This document shows positions 29,533 to 37,862 of a stretch of 60,143 nucleotides of DNA, one piece after another; position 1 is the first letter of the stretch, and each line of letters begins with the position of its first letter. The stretch is from a bacterium. Its GTDB lineage: Bacteria > Patescibacteriota > Minisyncoccia > UBA6257 > UBA9933. Where the stretch lies: assembly GCA_030693235.1 (NCBI GenBank), contig JAUYBE010000016.1:99917-160059 (forward strand), in the 5' to 3' direction. The notes under the pieces are model-generated. The model made no database searches and was not told the origin of the DNA. It saw only the letters and a program-made list of their open reading frames with translations. A program made the translations under genes and the position numbers.

Positions 29533-30699
29533 TTATAATCCCAAATTACCATTAGCGATCAACCGCCGATTTTTTTTGCGCAAATAATTAATATAACCGG
29601 CAACGGCAATCATAGCGGCGTTGTCAGCGCAGAATTTTTTTGCTGGCGCCAAAAAATCGATTTTTAATTGAGATTGCTTCGCTTCGCTCGCAACGACAGA
29701 TTGAAATTGTTTCTGCAAAGTTTTATTTGCGGCGACGCCGCCGGAAATCATTATTGATTTAGCTTTGAATTCTTTGGCGGCTCGCAATGTTTTTGAAATT
29801 AAAACATCGAAAGCGGCGGCTTGAAAAGAAGCAGCTATATCTTGAATTATGAATTTAGAAGTATGAATTAGGGGAGGTGTTTTTTTATTCATTATTCCTA
29901 ATTCATTATTCTTAATTCCCCGGAGGTAATACAAAACCGCCGTTTTTAACCCCGAAAAACTGAAATCATAATTTTTTTGGTAAATCATCGGCCGAGGAAA
30001 ACTAATCGCTTCGGGATTTCCTTTTTTGGCGAGCTTTTCAATTTCCGGACCGCCGGGGTAGGGCAAATCTAATAGTCGCGCCACCTTGTCAAACGCTTCG
30101 CCAACGGCATCGTCTCTGGTTTCACCGAGTTTTTTATAATGAGTTAAATCTTTCATTAATAGAAGTATCGTATGCCCGCCGCTTATAATGAGCGCGATTG
30201 CCGGAAACAATTCTGAATTCTGAATTCTGAATTCTGAATTTACAGTTTTCTGTTCTAACAGAAAACTGTAGAGGTGGCCTTCAAGATGGCTGACGCCAAT
30301 AAGTTTAGGGTTTAGGACATAGGGTTTAGGGTATAGGGTTTTATATAAATCTTTGGCGAAATTTATGCCTGTCCATAATGCCGGTTCTAAACCCGGTCCA
30401 ACTGTTACACAAATTAAATCAACTTTTTGGATTTTGGGTTTTGGGTTTGGGATTTGTTTAGAAATTAGAAATTCTGATTTAGAAATTCCAAAAATCTTCC
30501 GAAACAATATTGGAAGATTTTTGGTGTGTTCTCTCTTTGCCAAATTCGGCACAACGCCGCCAAAAGGCCTGTGAATTTTTATCTGCGACGCCACGAGATT
30601 TTCCAAAATTTTAAATTGAGGGTTTTTTAATCCCCCGGAGGCTTCCACTAAAGCAATCGCCGTCTCGTCACAACTTGTTTCAATTGCAAGAATTTTCAT
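29533..30699 (-). CDS. tsaD: tRNA N6-adenosine threonylcarbamoyltransferase
   Basis: MKILAIETSCDETAIALVE; GVSHLEGHLYSFLLE; LIISGGHTILLLM; contains several in-frame repeat insertions; the longer ORF start overlaps a tRNA. Confidence 0.93.
   Translation of the reverse strand: MKILAIETSCDETAIALVEASGGLKNPQFKILENLVASQIKIHRPFGGVVPNLAKREHTKNLPILFRKIFGISKSEFLISKQIPNPKPKIQKVDLICVTVGPGLEPALWTGINFAKDLYKTLYPKPYVLNPKLIGVSHLEGHLYSFLLEQKTVNSEFRIQNSELFPAIALIISGGHTILLLMKDLTHYKKLGETRDDAVGEAFDKVARLLDLPYPGGPEIEKLAKKGNPEAISFPRPMIYQKNYDFSFSGLKTAVLYYLRGIKNNELGIMNKKTPPLIHTSKFIIQDIAASFQAAAFDVLISKTLRAAKEFKAKSIMISGGVAANKTLQKQFQSVVASEAKQSQLKIDFLAPAKKFCADNAAMIAVAGYINYLRKKNRRLIANGNLGL
30241..30270. repeat. Perfect 14-bp-arm inverted repeat inside tsaD
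   Basis: TACAGTTTTCTGTT-CT-AACAGAAAACTGTA. Confidence 0.9.
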
Positions 30700-30716
30700 A
30701 AAAATTTTAACATTGG

Positions 30717-30788
30717 TGTCCTCGACAGGAATCGAACCTGTACCGCCTCCTTCGGAGGGAGGCATTGTATCCATTCAACTACGAGGAC
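30717..30788 (-). tRNA. tRNA-Arg (anticodon CCG)
   Basis: gtcctcg...cgaggac acceptor; CCTCC-CTCCGAA-GGAGG anticodon arm; acaggttcgattcctgt T-arm. Confidence 0.9.
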
Positions 30789-30846
30789 AAAAATAGGGTT
30801 TAACCACCAGAGAATAGCCAATAGTTTAAACCCTAAACCCTAGTGG

Positions 30847-31293
30847 CTAGTGGCTAAAAACTAATTTAACATACACCACATCGCTCGGCGCAGGCGAATA
30901 AGAAATCTTCATTTCAACTTTTTTAAAAGTTTCTTTGATTTTTTTAGCCAATTTTACCGCCAATTGATTTTCGGTCGTGGTTATTCTCAACCCTTCTTCA
31001 TTTTCTTTTATAGCAATCAATCTGTCCATTGGGTCGCGCTGATAAGCCCGAGCTGCAAAAGTTTTCGCCAAATTGATTAAATCGCTTTTTATTTTAATCG
31101 GAATATTTTTGATAATTATTTCGCCTTCAAATTGCCTGTTTTTAATCATCGCGCAGGCCGGGCAAAGCGAAAATTTCACCGCTAAATTTTCTTTTAAGTT
31201 TTTATAATGGCGCAGATTGCGATGCCAGGATTTTTTATAATAAACCGCGTCGCATACCTTGCAAAAAACCAAACCCGATTTTGTTTTTTTCAT
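30847..31293 (-). CDS. NMD3-like zinc-binding hypothetical protein
   Basis: FCKVCDAVYYKKSWH ... FSLCPACAMIKNRQFEGEI: two CxxC pairs in NMD3-like context. Confidence 0.55.
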   Translation of the reverse strand: MKKTKSGLVFCKVCDAVYYKKSWHRNLRHYKNLKENLAVKFSLCPACAMIKNRQFEGEIIIKNIPIKIKSDLINLAKTFAARAYQRDPMDRLIAIKENEEGLRITTTENQLAVKLAKKIKETFKKVEMKISYSPAPSDVVYVKLVFSH

Positions 31294-31297
31294 AAAT

Positions 31298-32434
31298 TTA
31301 GTATGCTATTTCATAAATTATCCCACCGACAAAAATTAAAAGCAAGGCGTAAATAATGAGCGGGTTCATTTTTTGCAGAAAGACGCCGCGCTCTTCGTCT
31401 CCGGACTTGCGCGCCTTTAACCACATTAAAATAATAAAGACGCTCTCTAACCCAATAAAAACTCCTCCTATTAAACCGACTAATTTCAAAAAATTCTGAA
31501 AGCCCAAAAAATATAAAAACAGAGGAGATAAAACAATTATTAATCCGGAAAAAATTTGAGGAAAATTAAAATCATGTTCAAAACTTTTTTTAACATCTCG
31601 GCCGATCACGATATAAGAACTCCATAGAGAAATCAGCCCTAATCCTCCCAATAGTCCCAAAATCGATGGCGGCAGCCGGCCGATTAAGCCGGAAATTGAA
31701 TCCTGAGAAACGGTTTCCGACAAACTCAAAATGCCGAACACAAATATTGAATAAATTAAAGCCGGGGCCAAGCTGCCCAAAATAATCGGAATCTTGGCTT
31801 TCAGTTGCGGCTGATTATTATTTCTGAAATAACCGAGTAAAGCCGGAATAGCTGTCCGGCCGGCCAAAGAAAACAAAACAGCGCCGTACGGCAAAAATAA
31901 ATATTTTAAATCAAAAGAAGATATTGAAACCGCCTGCCCCATGTCGCCGAAACCATAGCCGAAAATTATTAAAATAATTCCTGCGATTCCGAAGGTGATT
32001 AAAAATTCCGCAATCGCCAAACGATTAATTCCCATGAAAACCGCCAAAGAACCGAAAAGCCAAAAAATCAAGATTTTATAAATATCCGGCAAAACGATGT
32101 TCTGGGGAATCAAATTGAAAAAACTGACGGATAAAATCAAATAAACGGTCAAAATAAAAATCATTCCGACGATCGTCGTTAAAATCGCCGACCACTTGCC
32201 CCAGCTGCCGAGATAAATTTCCGCGTAGCCGAAAAAGCGGCGATTTTCTTTGGTCCGTAAAATAATGTCTGCGTACATCAAATGAATTAAAGTAAAAACC
32301 GCGCTGAAAATAATTAAATAAAACAAGCCCGTTAAAACCCCGGCTCTTATAAAAACATAAGGCAAAGCAAAAACGCCCGCGCCAATAATTGTCCCGGCAA
32401 GCAGACTCGCCGGCAAAATAATATTCTTAAACAC
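31298..32434 (-). CDS. Amino acid permease (aromatic/HAAAP-like)
   Basis: ASLLAGTIIGAGVFALPYVFIRAGVLTG; about 11 TMs. Confidence 0.75.
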   Translation of the reverse strand: MFKNIILPASLLAGTIIGAGVFALPYVFIRAGVLTGLFYLIIFSAVFTLIHLMYADIILRTKENRRFFGYAEIYLGSWGKWSAILTTIVGMIFILTVYLILSVSFFNLIPQNIVLPDIYKILIFWLFGSLAVFMGINRLAIAEFLITFGIAGIILIIFGYGFGDMGQAVSISSFDLKYLFLPYGAVLFSLAGRTAIPALLGYFRNNNQPQLKAKIPIILGSLAPALIYSIFVFGILSLSETVSQDSISGLIGRLPPSILGLLGGLGLISLWSSYIVIGRDVKKSFEHDFNFPQIFSGLIIVLSPLFLYFLGFQNFLKLVGLIGGVFIGLESVFIILMWLKARKSGDEERGVFLQKMNPLIIYALLLIFVGGIIYEIAY

Positions 32435-32445
32435 CTTATAAACTT

Positions 32446-32694
32446 TTAAACTTCGTAAATCTTATATCCTTCTCTGACTTTCTCGTCGACTTTAATGCCG
32501 ACATCCTGTCCTTTTTTGGCGCTCTTTATGCTTTCGTGTTCATATTGCATTGAACCGATAATTTGGGAAAAATCCGTATTGGCGCCTTTAAAATTAACCG
32601 TCTCGCCGACTTTTACTCCGCGATTGAATTTCACAACGGCAACGCCGATATGATCGTAATAATGAATAACTTCGCCGATTGGTTTCTTTTCCAT
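32446..32694 (-). CDS. Small elongation-factor domain-2-like protein
   Basis: KPIGEVIHYYDHIGVAVVKFNRGVKVGETVNFKGANTDFSQIIGSMQYEHESIKSAKKGQDVGIKVDEKVREGYKIYEV. Confidence 0.65.
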   Translation of the reverse strand: MEKKPIGEVIHYYDHIGVAVVKFNRGVKVGETVNFKGANTDFSQIIGSMQYEHESIKSAKKGQDVGIKVDEKVREGYKIYEV

Positions 32695-32701
32695 AAAATA
32701 A

Positions 32702-33292
32702 TTAGTGATTATTTCGACCTTTTTCTTTCTTGATAATTTCCACGAGTTTGTCCAAAAGTTCTTTTGGACTGGAAGAATAAACAATTTTATCTTTCATTTC
32801 TTCGGCTCGGTGAGATTTTTCAATCAGGGTTTTTAAAATCTCATCGGTTTCCCAATCGCCCACTAAAATGCCTATCGGTTTCTTGTCTTCAAAAGCGATT
32901 GTAAATTCATTAAGCGTTCCCATTCGACCGCAACCGATAACCACGGCATCGGACGACCTCGTCAATATTAAATTACGGCCGGAATATTCAAAACCGGTAT
33001 AAACGATCACATCGTGAAAATCCGTCGGTAATTGGTAGCGCTCAATATGTTCTTTTTCGGTTTTTGCCGGCGAAAAACCGATAACGATTCCGCCTTCTTT
33101 TTTCGCGCCTTTGGCCGCCCAATAAGGAAAACCCGTGGTGGCGCCGTCAACCAAAACCGCGTCATGACGAACAATTTCCCTGCCCAATTCCTCGGCTAAA
33201 TTAAAAGCGTTAATTCCGCAATGGTTGGTCTCGGCCGCCCCGGAAACGCAAATTTTGTATTTATAACTCGTATGACAAATATTGTTATCCAT
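32702..33292 (-). CDS. LOG / TIGR00725-like nucleotide-binding protein
   Basis: YKICVSGAAET...GREIVRHDAVLVDGATTGFPYWAAKGAKKEGGIVIGFSPA. Confidence 0.65.
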   Translation of the reverse strand: MDNNICHTSYKYKICVSGAAETNHCGINAFNLAEELGREIVRHDAVLVDGATTGFPYWAAKGAKKEGGIVIGFSPAKTEKEHIERYQLPTDFHDVIVYTGFEYSGRNLILTRSSDAVVIGCGRMGTLNEFTIAFEDKKPIGILVGDWETDEILKTLIEKSHRAEEMKDKIVYSSSPKELLDKLVEIIKKEKGRNNH

Positions 33293-33300
33293 TTTATTTA

Positions 33301-34707
33301 TTATAGCACATATTCTTCTCCTTTTAAAGGCATTGCCGCGTCAATCGCCAATTCATCTCTAATTTTTCTCGCCAAAAGAACCATTTGGTCTTCTTCCCCT
33401 TGGACAATAAAAACTTTTTTCAAATTCAATCTCATCGGCCTTAACCAATTTAAAAGTTTCGGCTGGTCGGCGTGGGCCGAATAACCGCCGATCGCTTTTA
33501 CTTTACATCTTACCGGAATTTCTTCGCCGAAAATTTTAACGCTGAAAGGTTGTCCTGTTTTTACGCCGTCCAAAATCCGTCTTCCCAAAGAACCTTGCGT
33601 CTGATAACCAATAAATAAAATCGTGTTTTTCGGATCGGACAAATATCGGTATTCATGGTGTAAAATCCGACCGCCTTGCGACATTCCGGAACCGGCAATG
33701 ATTATTTTCGGCGGCAAAACATCATTGATTTCTTTTGATTGCTCGGTTGTCAAAGTCAATCTCAAGCCCGGAAAATCAAAAATCGCGTCGCCTTTTCGCA
33801 GGGTTGAGAGCGCCTCTTGGTCAAAATAATCCGAATCCTGGGAGTATTTCTTATAAGCAGAGGTCAACTTTATCGCCAACGGACTATCAACAAAAATCGG
33901 CGCCTTTGGAATTCGATTATTTTCAACCAATTCATTTAATTCATATAAAAGTTCTTGCGTTCTTTCCATGGCAAAAGCCGGAATCATCAAAACGCCTCCG
34001 GCTTTTATCGTTTCTTCAATCAAATCTTCAAGAATTTCTTTTCTGGCTTCCAAATCCTCATGAATCCGGCCACCATAAGCCGATTCAATCAAAACATAAT
34101 CCGCCTTATCAATGATTTCGGTATCTTTAACCAAAGGCGCCAGGACATTGCCCAAATCGCCGGAAAAAATTATTCGCTTTCCTTCGGCCGAAACCGCGAT
34201 AAAAGCCGAACCCAGAATATGGCCGGCGTCATAAAATTCGATTTCGAATCCACCGGCCGCCAAACCGATTTTAAATTTTTGGTGATACTTAACCGTCTGC
34301 CACAACTCCATTGTCTTATTGACATCGTCCAAACTATAAATCGGCGCTAATTTTTTTTCTTCGGCTTCTTTATTTAAAAGATGTTCTGAATCAATCAAAA
34401 GCTCTTCGCTGAAATCTTTGGTCGGCGCCGTTGAATATATCGAACCGCGAAAACCGGCTTTATAAAGTTGGGGCAATCTACCGATATGGTCAATATGGCT
34501 ATGCGTAATCAAAACCGCGTCAATGGTTTTCGGGTCAAAAGGAAAAGGTTCAAAATTCAAACGCTCGCAATAACCGGAACCCTGATTCAACCCGCAATCA
34601 ATCAAAATTCTTGTTGCCTGCCCTGAGCCCGCCGAAGGGTCGTTTGTCTCCAGTAAATAGTTGGCGCCGGTTACCATTTTGGCGCCACCGTGAAAAGTTA
34701 ATTTCAT
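33301..34707 (-). CDS. MBL-fold beta-CASP RNA-processing exonuclease (CPSF/Ysh1-like)
   Basis: ITHSHIDHIGRLPQLYKAGF; GDLGN; ESAYGGRIHED; SGMSQGGRILHHEYRYL; GYSAHADQPKLLNWL. Confidence 0.9.
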   Translation of the reverse strand: MKLTFHGGAKMVTGANYLLETNDPSAGSGQATRILIDCGLNQGSGYCERLNFEPFPFDPKTIDAVLITHSHIDHIGRLPQLYKAGFRGSIYSTAPTKDFSEELLIDSEHLLNKEAEEKKLAPIYSLDDVNKTMELWQTVKYHQKFKIGLAAGGFEIEFYDAGHILGSAFIAVSAEGKRIIFSGDLGNVLAPLVKDTEIIDKADYVLIESAYGGRIHEDLEARKEILEDLIEETIKAGGVLMIPAFAMERTQELLYELNELVENNRIPKAPIFVDSPLAIKLTSAYKKYSQDSDYFDQEALSTLRKGDAIFDFPGLRLTLTTEQSKEINDVLPPKIIIAGSGMSQGGRILHHEYRYLSDPKNTILFIGYQTQGSLGRRILDGVKTGQPFSVKIFGEEIPVRCKVKAIGGYSAHADQPKLLNWLRPMRLNLKKVFIVQGEEDQMVLLARKIRDELAIDAAMPLKGEEYVL

Positions 34708-34766
34708 GCTATAATTGTATAAATTTATAAGCTTCAGCGCAATAAATTTATTTAGAATTATGAGCA

Positions 34767-34942
34767 CCCCGCACATAGTCTGACCACACGCTATCTTAAT
34801 AATCTATCAGTTGAAAGCGAAGCGGCTTCGCCTTACCTCTGTTAAATTACCGTGAACGCATCGCTGGACTATGTGAGGGGTAAAGGTTTTCTAACTAAAT
34901 TTTCTACGGCTTCGCCTTGAAAATTTAGAGAAAGCCCTTTAC
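34767..34942. other. Candidate structured intergenic region (two large hairpins)
   Basis: CCCCGCACATAGTC (34767-34780) opposite GACTATGTGAGGGG (34867-34880); GTAAAGG...AAATTTTC...GAAAATTT...CCCTTTAC. Confidence 0.45.
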
Positions 34943-35022
34943 AAACTTTGAATTTTATGCTATCTAATAATCAGGACTTTTAAATTATAAAAAAGGGTGA
35001 ATACATAATGAAAGGAGAGTCT

Positions 35023-35244
35023 ATGAAAATCTTGGGAGGGATTTTGATTTGGGTCGGCTTTTTGCTTATATATGGCACAGCAGGGCAAAGTGATTTTGAA
35101 ACATTCCAGGCAATGAAGGGAGTTGATATTATCCCCACTCCACTCACAAAAACTATCGCAACAGTAGCTGTAGGAATATTTCTCTTCTTGGGTGGAATAA
35201 AAGCACTCCTATGGGAAAAAATTTCGGAAAAATCTTACCGCTAA
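35023..35244 (+). CDS. Hypothetical two-TM membrane protein
   Basis: MKILGGILIWVGFLLIYGT...; SD aaaggagagtctATG; upstream TTTACA-17-TATCTA. Confidence 0.55.
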   Translation: MKILGGILIWVGFLLIYGTAGQSDFETFQAMKGVDIIPTPLTKTIATVAVGIFLFLGGIKALLWEKISEKSYR

Positions 35245-35262
35245 CTATAAAGGAGACGCAAA

Positions 35263-35331
35263 ATGCCCAGCATAGCAAAGTGTGTGTCCTGCGGATACCT
35301 TACCCGCAAGGATGTTGAATGTCCGAACTAG
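35263..35331 (+). CDS. 22-aa Cys-rich microprotein
   Basis: ATG..TAG encodes MPSIAKCVSCGYLTRKDVECPN; SD aaaggagacgcaaaATG; terminator follows. Confidence 0.45.
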   Translation: MPSIAKCVSCGYLTRKDVECPN

Positions 35332-35349
35332 GTGATTCAATCACTCATT

Positions 35350-35387
35350 TGAGGCCGGGAGTTTAAACAACGGCCTCTTTTTTATTT
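35350..35387 (+). terminator. Rho-independent terminator
   Basis: tGAGGCCGggagtttaaacaaCGGCCTCttttttatttt. Confidence 0.75.
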
Positions 35388-36719
35388 TAATATTTCCTCA
35401 ACAATCCCCTTTTCATTCCACGGAATTTTCTTCCCATTCTCCACACACATCCAAACTTCGCCGCCTTTGCCGGTTAAAACCACGGCATCGCCTTTTTTAG
35501 CCAAAGAAATCGCTTTTTTAATGGCTTCTCTCCTATCTATTATTTTAAAAACATTTCGGATTTCGGATTTCGGATTTCGGATTTGCGAGACGCCGGAAAA
35601 AATATCGTTGATTATATTTTCGGGCGGCTCGTCGTACGGATCTTCATTGGTCAAAATTATTTCATCGCAATAATGAGAAGAAATTTTGCCCATCTCTGGT
35701 CTTTTCCATTTGTCCCGTCCTCCGCCGGCTGAACCAAGCAAACAAATTAGCTTTTTATTTTTTGCTTTAAGCCCTGAGTCGATTACCGCTTTATAAACCG
35801 ATTCCAAACTTTTCGGCTCATGGGCGTAATCAACGACAACGGAAAAATTTTGCCCCATATTAACAACCTCCATCCGGCCGGCTGGCGGCTGAAAAGTCAA
35901 TAAAGATTTCTGAATATGCTCAATCGGAATGTTCTGCGACAAAGCCGCGCAAATGACTGCCGCGGCGTTATAAATATTAAACTCGCCAATAAGCGAAGTT
36001 TTAAAATTATAGCCATTGGCCTTAAATTCCGCTCCATCAGACTTGAATTTGCAATCGGTAATCCGCAATTCGTAATCCAATCGCTCATCGGCAACGGACT
36101 GCTGGCGCTTGCCGACAATCGTATAGCCGTATTTTTTGGCCGCTTTCGGCTTAATAAAATGAATAACGTGTTCATCGTCGAAGTTATAAATTGCCGCGCT
36201 GTTTCGCTTCCGAGATATTTTTTTAAACAATTCCACTTTGGCTTGCCGATAATTTTCAAAACCCTTGTGCCGCTCCAGATGCTCCGGCGAAAGATTTAAA
36301 AAAACCGCCGCGTCATAGTCAATAAACCGGTGGCGATACTGAACAATTCCTTCAGACGAAGTTTCCACCACCGCGTATCGGCAACCCGTCTTCAGCATCC
36401 GCGATAAAAGCCCTTGAAGATAAAATCGTCCGGGCATTGTTTGTTTTAAATCGTTTTTCCATTCCTCGCCGCCGATTTTAAAATTAATCGTCGTGCTCAA
36501 ACCGGTTTTATAGCCAGACGAGTTTAAAATATGGTGGATTAAATTACAGGCCGTGGTTTTTCCTTTGGTACCGGTAACGCCTATAACGATCATTCGGCGA
36601 GAAGGAAAGCCGTAAAACAAAGCAGCGGAAAAAGCCAATAAATAATGATAAGCCGGTTGGAAAAATTCAAAAACCGGCAGGGGAATTAATTTTTCTATTG
36701 TCCGCAACGCTCTTTCCAT
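35382..36719 (-). CDS. Mur ligase (MurE-like)
   Basis: VIGVTGTKGKTTACNLIHHIL; YDAAVFLNLSPEHLERHKGFENYRQAKVELF; VVVDYAHEPKSLESVYKAV. Confidence 0.88.
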   Translation of the reverse strand: MERALRTIEKLIPLPVFEFFQPAYHYLLAFSAALFYGFPSRRMIVIGVTGTKGKTTACNLIHHILNSSGYKTGLSTTINFKIGGEEWKNDLKQTMPGRFYLQGLLSRMLKTGCRYAVVETSSEGIVQYRHRFIDYDAAVFLNLSPEHLERHKGFENYRQAKVELFKKISRKRNSAAIYNFDDEHVIHFIKPKAAKKYGYTIVGKRQQSVADERLDYELRITDCKFKSDGAEFKANGYNFKTSLIGEFNIYNAAAVICAALSQNIPIEHIQKSLLTFQPPAGRMEVVNMGQNFSVVVDYAHEPKSLESVYKAVIDSGLKAKNKKLICLLGSAGGGRDKWKRPEMGKISSHYCDEIILTNEDPYDEPPENIINDIFSGVSQIRNPKSEIRNVFKIIDRREAIKKAISLAKKGDAVVLTGKGGEVWMCVENGKKIPWNEKGIVEEILK

Positions 36720-36744
36720 AAAAACATTACTGCCTGCTGGCAGG

Positions 36745-37326
36745 CTATTTGATAATTTTTAAAACCGCTCTCAATCGCTTTTCCAAGCCCGCCAAATTTT
36801 CCGGAAGATTTTTAACCGCTTCTTCAATTTCTTTTTGTTTATAGCCAAGATTTTTAAGAACCGACTCCAAGTCTTTATCAAAATCCAAATCAAGAATTTC
36901 GCCTTTTAAATTAATCTTTTTAAATTTCCCCAATTTGTCTTTTAATTCCAAAACAATCCGTTCGGCTTTTTTCTTGCCGATGCCCCATGATTTTTCCAAT
37001 ATATCAGCTCTGGCGCCGGACACCGCCGCCAAAAATTTTTCAATATTGGAAACGCCGGTGATTTCCAGGGCTGATTTCGGCCCGATGCCGGAAACGGAAT
37101 TTAATAATTCGAAAACTTCCAGATCTTTCTCGCTTAAAAATCCGTAAACATCGACGCCGTCGCGCCTGACAGCCAACGAACAAAAAAGTTTTGTTTTTGA
37201 TTCAATTTTGGGAAGATTTTTTGATGTTTTTTCGGAAATCAAAACTTTCAAGCCAAAACCGCTCGTTTCAATCACGGCAAATTGAGGTTTTTTTATAATC
37301 AGTTTTCCGGAAAGAGAGTAGAGCAT
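36745..37326 (-). CDS. ruvA: Holliday junction branch migration protein RuvA
   Basis: MLYSLSGKLIIKKPQFAVIETSGFGLKVLIS; FELLNSVSGIGPKSALEI; GIGKKKAERIVLELKDKL. Confidence 0.9.
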   Translation of the reverse strand: MLYSLSGKLIIKKPQFAVIETSGFGLKVLISEKTSKNLPKIESKTKLFCSLAVRRDGVDVYGFLSEKDLEVFELLNSVSGIGPKSALEITGVSNIEKFLAAVSGARADILEKSWGIGKKKAERIVLELKDKLGKFKKINLKGEILDLDFDKDLESVLKNLGYKQKEIEEAVKNLPENLAGLEKRLRAVLKIIK

Positions 37327-37505
37327 AAAAAAATCACCGAATAACAAATTTATTACGAATATACGAATATTTTAATCTATTATGGTTGACAGGGCAAGCA
37401 GCATAGGTAGAATGAATAATGAATTGTGAATAATGAATTATGGTTATGAATTTATAATTTTTTCATTCTTAATTCCTAATTCATGCTTCATAATTCAAAT
37501 ATCAT

Positions 37506-37760
37506 ATGCCTATCATCAAATCAGCCAAAAAAGCCCTGCGGCAAAATATTTCGCGCCGAAAAAGAAACCTCAAAAAAAAGGCGGAGTTAAAAAAGGTCAT
37601 CAAAGAATACAAAAAATTGATTATTGCCAAAGACAAAGAAAAGGCTAATGAATATCTGTCGCAAGTTTATAAAAAACTGGATAAAGCGGCTAGGGTAAAT
37701 CTCATCAAAAAAAACAAAGCCGCGAGATTAAAATCGGGATTGTCAAAACTAATAAAATAA
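37506..37760 (+). CDS. rpsT: 30S ribosomal protein S20
   Basis: MPIIKSAKKALRQNISRRKRNLKKK. Confidence 0.9.
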   Translation: MPIIKSAKKALRQNISRRKRNLKKKAELKKVIKEYKKLIIAKDKEKANEYLSQVYKKLDKAARVNLIKKNKAARLKSGLSKLIK

Positions 37761-37762
37761 AA

Positions 37763-37790
37763 ACTCCGTTGTCGGGAGTTTTTATTTTTC
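37763..37790 (+). terminator. Rho-independent terminator after rpsT
   Basis: AACTCCgttgtcGGGAGTTTTTATTTTT. Confidence 0.65.
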
Positions 37791-37802
37791 TAACTTAAAA
37801 TT

Positions 37803-37840
37803 TTAGTCAACACTCGCACGATCGTCTAATTGTTGACTAA
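37803..37840. repeat. CGATCG-centred hairpin element (copy C)
   Basis: TTAGTCAACA-CTCGCACGATCGTCTAAT-TGTTGACTAA. Confidence 0.85.
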
Positions 37841-37862
37841 TTTTTTTATTTTTATTTCAATT

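Noticed and set aside
37803-37840. CGATCG elements as simple rho-independent terminators
   Set aside because: rpsT already has a separate terminator at 37763-37790, copies lack a consistent T-run, and an 18-nt loop is atypical. A terminator role is not excluded for individual copies.
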